From UBA5734 sp964528645 (GTDB lineage: Bacteria; Bacillota; Clostridia; Saccharofermentanales; UBA5734): DNA of 53,164 bases. How positions within the stretch are numbered: position 1 is the stretch's first letter; every line of letters begins with the position of its first letter. The DNA lies in NCBI GenBank assembly GCA_964528645.1, contig CAZGSR010000019.1, forward strand, positions 1 to 53,164. The letters run 5' to 3'. Below the pieces are notes generated by a model, which saw only the letters and a program-made list of their open reading frames with translations, did not search any database and was not told where the DNA came from. The position numbers and the translations under genes were made by a program. Below, one piece after another: positions 48,915-53,164 of the stretch.

Positions 48915-50303
48915 GTGCTTGCGACAGAAAAATCCATGGAGAAAATCGTCGCCCTCGCCAAGAACCGTGGTTTTGTCTTCCCCGGTTCCGAGATTTATGG
49001 CGGCCTGGCCAATTCCTGGGATTATGGCCCGCTGGGTGTCCTGCTGAAAAACAACGTCAAGGCAGCCTGGTGGCAGAAGTTTGTCCAGGAGAATCCCCAT
49101 AATGTCGGCGTCGACTGCGCCATCCTGATGAATCCCCAGGCATGGGTCGCCTCTGGCCATGTCGGCGGATTCTCCGATCCCCTGATAGACTGCAAGCAGT
49201 GCAAGAGCCGTCACCGTGCTGACAAACTGATCGAGGACTACAACCATGCCAATGGCATTGACGTGGCTGTCGATGGCTGGGGCGATGATCAGCTGGTCAC
49301 CTATATCCGCGAAAAGGAAGTGGCCTGCCCAGTCTGCGGTGCGAAAAATTTCACCGATGTGCGCAAGTTCAACCTGATGTTCAAGACCTTCCAGGGCGTC
49401 ACCGAGGACACCAGTACCCAGCTCTACCTGCGTCCGGAAACGGCCCAGGGAATTTTTGTCAATTTCAAGAATGTCCAGCGCACCACCCGGCGCAAGATCC
49501 CGTTCGGCATCTGCCAGATCGGCAAATCCTTCCGCAACGAGATCACACCGGGCAACTTCACCTTCCGCACCCGGGAGTTTGAGCAGATGGAGCTGGAGTT
49601 CTTCTGCGAACCTGGCACAGACTTGGAATGGTTTGCCTATTGGCGCAATTTCTGCTACCAATGGCTGATAGATTTCGGCCTCAAACCGGAGGAAATCCGC
49701 ACCCGCGATCACGCCAAGGAAGAACTGGCATTCTATTCCAAGGCCACAACCGACTTCGAATTCATGTTCCCCTTTGGCTGGGGAGAGCTCTGGGGTGTTG
49801 CCGACCGCACTGACTACGACCTCAAGCAGCACATTGAGCATGCCCGGGAAGACCTGTCCTATTTCGATCCGGCAACCAACCAGAAGTACATCCCGTATGT
49901 CATTGAGCCTTCGCTCGGTGCGGACCGGGTCGCCCTGGCCTTCCTCTGCTCCGCTTACGATGAAGAGGAAATCGCCCCGGGCGATGTCCGTACCGTCCTG
50001 CGTTTTGCCCCGGCCCTGGCCCCGGTCAAAGTCGCTATCCTGCCTTTGTCCGCCAAACTGTCCGAATCTGCCGAACCGATCTACCACACGCTTTCCAAGA
50101 AATGGTTCTGCGAATTCGACGACCGCCAGTCGATCGGTAAGCGTTATCGTCGCCAGGACGAAATCGGCACCCCGTATTGTGTGACATTCGACTTTGACTC
50201 CCTCGAGGACCAAAGCGTCACCATCCGGGAACGTGACTCCATGCAACAAGTCCGCATCAAGATCGACGAACTCGAAGCCTGGTTTGCAGACAAGTTCAAC
50301 TGA
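48915..50303 (+). CDS. glyS: Glycyl-tRNA synthetase (dimeric, single-chain class II)
   Basis: Charges tRNA-Gly. 462 residues, the alpha2 type rather than the two-gene alpha2beta2 type. GFVFPGSEIYGGLANSWDYGPLG at the N-terminus, motif 2 with FRNEITPGNFTFRTREFEQMELEFF, motif 3 with EPSLGADRVALAFL, and a C-terminal anticodon-binding domain. A two-cysteine pair (CKQC, then CPVC) forms the zinc-like insertion seen in this family. The start is a GTG 10 bp after GGAGG. An ATG seven codons later is an alternative. It ends the rpoZ cluster with its own terminator. Confidence 0.95.
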   Translation: MLATEKSMEKIVALAKNRGFVFPGSEIYGGLANSWDYGPLGVLLKNNVKAAWWQKFVQENPHNVGVDCAILMNPQAWVASGHVGGFSDPLIDCKQCKSRHRADKLIEDYNHANGIDVAVDGWGDDQLVTYIREKEVACPVCGAKNFTDVRKFNLMFKTFQGVTEDTSTQLYLRPETAQGIFVNFKNVQRTTRRKIPFGICQIGKSFRNEITPGNFTFRTREFEQMELEFFCEPGTDLEWFAYWRNFCYQWLIDFGLKPEEIRTRDHAKEELAFYSKATTDFEFMFPFGWGELWGVADRTDYDLKQHIEHAREDLSYFDPATNQKYIPYVIEPSLGADRVALAFLCSAYDEEEIAPGDVRTVLRFAPALAPVKVAILPLSAKLSESAEPIYHTLSKKWFCEFDDRQSIGKRYRRQDEIGTPYCVTFDFDSLEDQSVTIRERDSMQQVRIKIDELEAWFADKFN

Positions 50304-50330
50304 GATTGAGTCAATTTTCGTTTTGTGCAG

Positions 50331-50370
50331 GGCTGGCAGAATCAATGAGTGATTCTGCCAGCCTTGCTTT
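50331..50370 (+). terminator. Terminator of glyS
   Basis: A perfect 14-bp stem GGCTGGCAGAATCA/TGATTCTGCCAGCC (50331-50344 and 50350-50363), followed by TTGCTTTTT. Confidence 0.85.
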
Positions 50371-50463
50371 TTGCAAAGTTGCTTTGACTTGCGAAAATTC
50401 ATCAAGCTTTGTTTTTTCTGTCAAAAAAGACAAGTTGATTGGTTGTAAGCTTTGGTAAAGTGC

Positions 50464-50489
50464 TATACTACTAGCGCTAGCTTGCGCTA
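50464..50489 (+). promoter_or_regulatory. ppdK promoter with palindrome over the start point
   Basis: -10 TATACT at 50464-50469 preceded by TGC (extended -10). A weak TTGTAA 15 bp upstream is a poor -35. Immediately after the -10 lies the inverted repeat TAGCGC (50472-50477) and GCGCTA (50484-50489), a possible operator. A second inverted repeat, TGCCAG/CTGGCA at about 50518-50538, is just before the ribosome site. Confidence 0.5.
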
Positions 50490-50561
50490 AAACTTGCCGG
50501 CGCAATGCATCAAGGCCTGCCAGCTGCAAATCCTGGCAGATGACAAGGAGGAATAGAGACC

Positions 50562-53164
50562 ATGACCAAGTATGTCTATCAGTTCGCTGAAGGCAACGCC
50601 AAGATGAAAAACCTTCTCGGCGGCAAGGGCGCCAACCTGGCGGAAATGACCGGCCTGGGGCTGCCCGTCCCGCGCGGCTTCACGATCACAACCGAAGCCT
50701 GCACCCGTTATTATGATGACGGTGAGAAAATTGCCCAGGACATCGAAGACGAGATCTTCGCAACCCTGGCCAAGACCGAAGATGAGATCGGCAAAAAGTT
50801 CGGCGATCCGAAAGACCCCTACCTGGTATCCGTCCGTTCCGGTGCCCGGGCCTCGATGCCAGGCATGATGGACACCATTCTGAATCTTGGACTCAATGAT
50901 GAGGTCGTCGAAGGTCTGGCTGCCCTGACCGGAAATCCCCGTTTCGCCTATGATAGCTACCGCCGGTTCATCGCGATGTTCTCCGACGTCGTCATGGAAA
51001 TCGAAAAAGCCAAGTTTGAGCATGTGCTCGACACCATCAAAGAAGAGGTCGGCGCCAAACTCGACACCGACCTCGACGCCGCGGCGATGAAAGAAGTTGT
51101 CACCCGGTTCAAGGCTCTCTATAAGGAACACAAGGGTATCGGCTTTCCGCAGGATCCGCGTGAACAGCTGATCGAGTCCGTCAAGGCGGTCTTCCGCTCC
51201 TGGAACAACGACCGCGCGATCATCTATCGCCGCATGAATGACATCCCGGGTGACTGGGGCACGGCCGTCAATGTCCAGGAAATGGTCTATGGCAACATGG
51301 GCGAGACCTCAGGCACCGGCGTTGCCTTCACCCGTAACCCGGCCACCGGTGAGAAGAAGCTCTATGGTGAATTCCTGATGAATGCCCAGGGCGAGGATGT
51401 CGTCGCTGGCATCCGCACCCCGCAGACGATCGACCAATTGAAGGAAGTCATGCCGGACGTCTACCAGCAGTTCGTCGACATCGCCGATAAGCTGGAAAAC
51501 CATTACCGCGACATGCAGGACATGGAATTCACAATCGAGCGCGGCAAGCTGTTCATGCTCCAGACCCGTAACGGCAAGCGCACCGCCGCTGCTGCCCTCA
51601 AAGTGGCCGTCGACCTCGTCGCCGAAGGCATGATCGACAAAAAGGAAGCCCTCCTCAAAATCGATCCGAAACAGCTCGACGCCCTGCTGCACCCGACCTT
51701 CGAACCAGCCGCCCTCAAGGCAGGTAAGTCGGTCGCAAAAGGCCTGCCGGCATCCCCCGGTGCTGCCAGTGGCCAGGTCTACTTCAATGCTGATGACGCC
51801 ACGGCTGCTTCCGAGCGCGGCGAAAAAGTCATCCTCGTCCGTCTCGAGACCTCGCCGGAAGACATCCAGGGCATGAATGTCTCCCAGGGTATCCTGACTG
51901 GCCGTGGCGGCATGACCTCCCACGCCGCCGTTGTCGCCCGCGGCATGGGCAAATGCTGCGTCTCCGGCTGTTCCGAGCTGTCGATCCGCGAGAGCGAGAA
52001 ATATTTCCTCGTTGCCGACGGCACCCGCTTCAATGAAGGCGACTGGATCTCCCTCGATGGTTCCACCGGTGTCGTCTATGCTGGTGCGATCAAGACCCAG
52101 GAAGCCAGCCTCTCCGGCGACTTTGCCACGATCATGGGCTGGGCGGACGAAGTCCGTACCCTCAAAGTCCGCACCAATGCCGACACGGTCAAGGATTCAC
52201 AGGTTGCTGTCCAGCTGGGCGCCGAAGGCATCGGCTTGTGCCGGACCGAACACATGTTCTTCGAACCAGACCGCATTTTCGCCTTCCGCCAGATGATCGT
52301 CGCCAAGACCGAGGACGCCCGCCGTGCGGCGCTTGAGAAGATCCTGCCGATGCAGCGTGAAGATTTCGCCGGCATTTTCAAGATCATGAAAGGCAAACCG
52401 GTCACCATCCGCCTCCTCGATCCGCCGTTGCACGAATTCCTGCCCCACGAAGCCGACGAGATCGAAGAACTGGCCCAGGCCCTCGGCATCAGCAGCGAAC
52501 AGCTCACCGGCATCATCAATGACCTGCATGAGCTCAACCCGATGATGGGCCACCGCGGTTGCCGCCTGGCGGTCACCTATCCGGAAATCGCCGAGATCCA
52601 GACCCGGGCGATCATCGAAGCAGCGATTGCGGTCAACAAAGAAGGCCTCAATGTCATGCCGGAAATCATGATCCCGCTCGTCTGTGACGTCAAGGAACTG
52701 AAGTTCGTCAAGAACATCATCGTCCGCACGGCTGATCTCGTGATCGCCGAGGCTGGTGTCGACCTCAAGTACCAGGTCGGTACCATGATCGAGATCCCGC
52801 GCGCCGCGCTGACTGCGGACGAAATCGCCACCGAAGCCGAATTCTTCAGCTTTGGCACCAATGACCTGACCCAGATGACCTACGGCCTGTCCCGTGACGA
52901 CGCTGGCAAGATCCTCGATGCCTACTACCGGGTCAAGATCTTCGAGAGTGATCCGACCGCCCGCCTCGACACCAATGGTGTTGGCAAGCTGATGAAGATT
53001 GCCAGCGATTATGGCCGTGCCACCCGCCCGAACATCAAGCTCGGCATCTGCGGTGAGCACGGTGGTGATCCGGCTTCGATCGCTTTCTGCCATTCGCTGG
53101 GCTTCAGCTATGTCTCCTGCTCGCCGTTCCGCGTGCCGATCGCCCGCCTTGCCGCCGCACAGGC
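50562..53164 (+). CDS. ppdK: Pyruvate, phosphate dikinase (3' end beyond the window)
   Basis: Interconverts pyruvate+ATP+Pi and PEP+AMP+PPi, typical of anaerobes running pyrophosphate-linked glycolysis or gluconeogenesis. The frame is open for 867 codons without a stop and is complete apart from about 5-10 codons. The N-terminal nucleotide-binding domain (GNAKMKNLLGGKGANLAEMT, SVRSGARASMPGMMDTILN), the phosphohistidine domain with His454 in GRGGMTSHAAVVARGMG, and the C-terminal PEP/pyruvate barrel with ending SCSPFRVPIARLAAAQ are all present, including Cys853. AAGGAGG precedes the ATG. It follows glyS and a terminator, so it has its own promoter. Confidence 0.96.
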   Translation, partial: MTKYVYQFAEGNAKMKNLLGGKGANLAEMTGLGLPVPRGFTITTEACTRYYDDGEKIAQDIEDEIFATLAKTEDEIGKKFGDPKDPYLVSVRSGARASMPGMMDTILNLGLNDEVVEGLAALTGNPRFAYDSYRRFIAMFSDVVMEIEKAKFEHVLDTIKEEVGAKLDTDLDAAAMKEVVTRFKALYKEHKGIGFPQDPREQLIESVKAVFRSWNNDRAIIYRRMNDIPGDWGTAVNVQEMVYGNMGETSGTGVAFTRNPATGEKKLYGEFLMNAQGEDVVAGIRTPQTIDQLKEVMPDVYQQFVDIADKLENHYRDMQDMEFTIERGKLFMLQTRNGKRTAAAALKVAVDLVAEGMIDKKEALLKIDPKQLDALLHPTFEPAALKAGKSVAKGLPASPGAASGQVYFNADDATAASERGEKVILVRLETSPEDIQGMNVSQGILTGRGGMTSHAAVVARGMGKCCVSGCSELSIRESEKYFLVADGTRFNEGDWISLDGSTGVVYAGAIKTQEASLSGDFATIMGWADEVRTLKVRTNADTVKDSQVAVQLGAEGIGLCRTEHMFFEPDRIFAFRQMIVAKTEDARRAALEKILPMQREDFAGIFKIMKGKPVTIRLLDPPLHEFLPHEADEIEELAQALGISSEQLTGIINDLHELNPMMGHRGCRLAVTYPEIAEIQTRAIIEAAIAVNKEGLNVMPEIMIPLVCDVKELKFVKNIIVRTADLVIAEAGVDLKYQVGTMIEIPRAALTADEIATEAEFFSFGTNDLTQMTYGLSRDDAGKILDAYYRVKIFESDPTARLDTNGVGKLMKIASDYGRATRPNIKLGICGEHGGDPASIAFCHSLGFSYVSCSPFRVPIARLAAAQ

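Noticed and set aside
48906..50405. 499-codon minus-strand ORF opposite glyS
   Set aside because: It is the shadow of a strongly biased GC-rich gene. glyS has full motifs and a ribosome site, and the opposite frame has no recognisable domain. The same applies to the long antisense frames at 9752-10795, 12211-13323, 25334-26422 and 44826-45851.

Overview
The window looks like a chromosomal segment of an anaerobic, fairly GC-rich Firmicute of class Clostridia. The evidence is a fructose PTS with HPr and a second HPr-like protein that keeps only Ser46, pyruvate phosphate dikinase, a LytS/YesN-type sugar-sensing two-component system, a RemA-family gene next to guanylate kinase, strong GGAGG ribosome binding sites, and an inserted element related to gut-Firmicute conjugative transposons (Tn1549-like). 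I cannot assign a genus from sequence alone.

Layout. 1-1783: NADH pyrophosphatase, an intergenic array of 52-bp repeats with a 14-bp palindrome in each unit, and tRNA-Gln(CTG). 1934-8597: D-Ala-D-Ala carboxypeptidase; a minus-strand operon of pyrimidine-nucleoside phosphorylase, a SHOCT membrane protein and two radical SAM enzymes; a MATE exporter. 8660-16124: two divergent LacI-type regulators, then a plus-strand run of membrane-anchored sugar-binding protein, LytS-type kinase, YesN-type regulator and sugar-binding lipoprotein, with no ABC permease or ATPase. 16275-23835: TauE-type exporter, then a minus-strand fru operon (EIIA, DeoR-type regulator, 1-phosphofructokinase, EIIBC, HPr) divergent from ptsI, so every soluble and membrane component of a fructose phosphorelay is in one locus. 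23939-32590: ApbE flavin transferase with a tandem FMN-binding-like lipoprotein, an LTA-synthase-like enzyme and a SWIM-SNF2 helicase.

32802-40429: the rplM-rpsI operon, whose 3' end carries a 6.5-kb integrated element. The element has two tandem tyrosine integrases, an excisionase-like protein, three arm-like repeats, and collapsed conjugation genes: RepA, ParB and VirD4 pieces fused by deletion, a Maff2-like protein, and a shortened serine-recombinase-like protein. A second copy of the rpsI 3' end and what is probably the original rpsI terminator lie at its far end.

40498-53164: housekeeping genes. These are an amidohydrolase with tsaE-tsaB-rimI; a Crh-like protein, uvrC and a metallophosphoesterase; yicC-remA-gmk-rpoZ-glyS; and ppdK, which runs off the window only a few codons short of its end.

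The most notable items are the shrunken rpsI-targeted element, the paired radical SAM/SHOCT operon of unknown function, the ApbE/FMN-binding pair with an atypical flavin attachment motif, and the Crh-like protein. I did not find a convincing, wholly new defence or secretion system.
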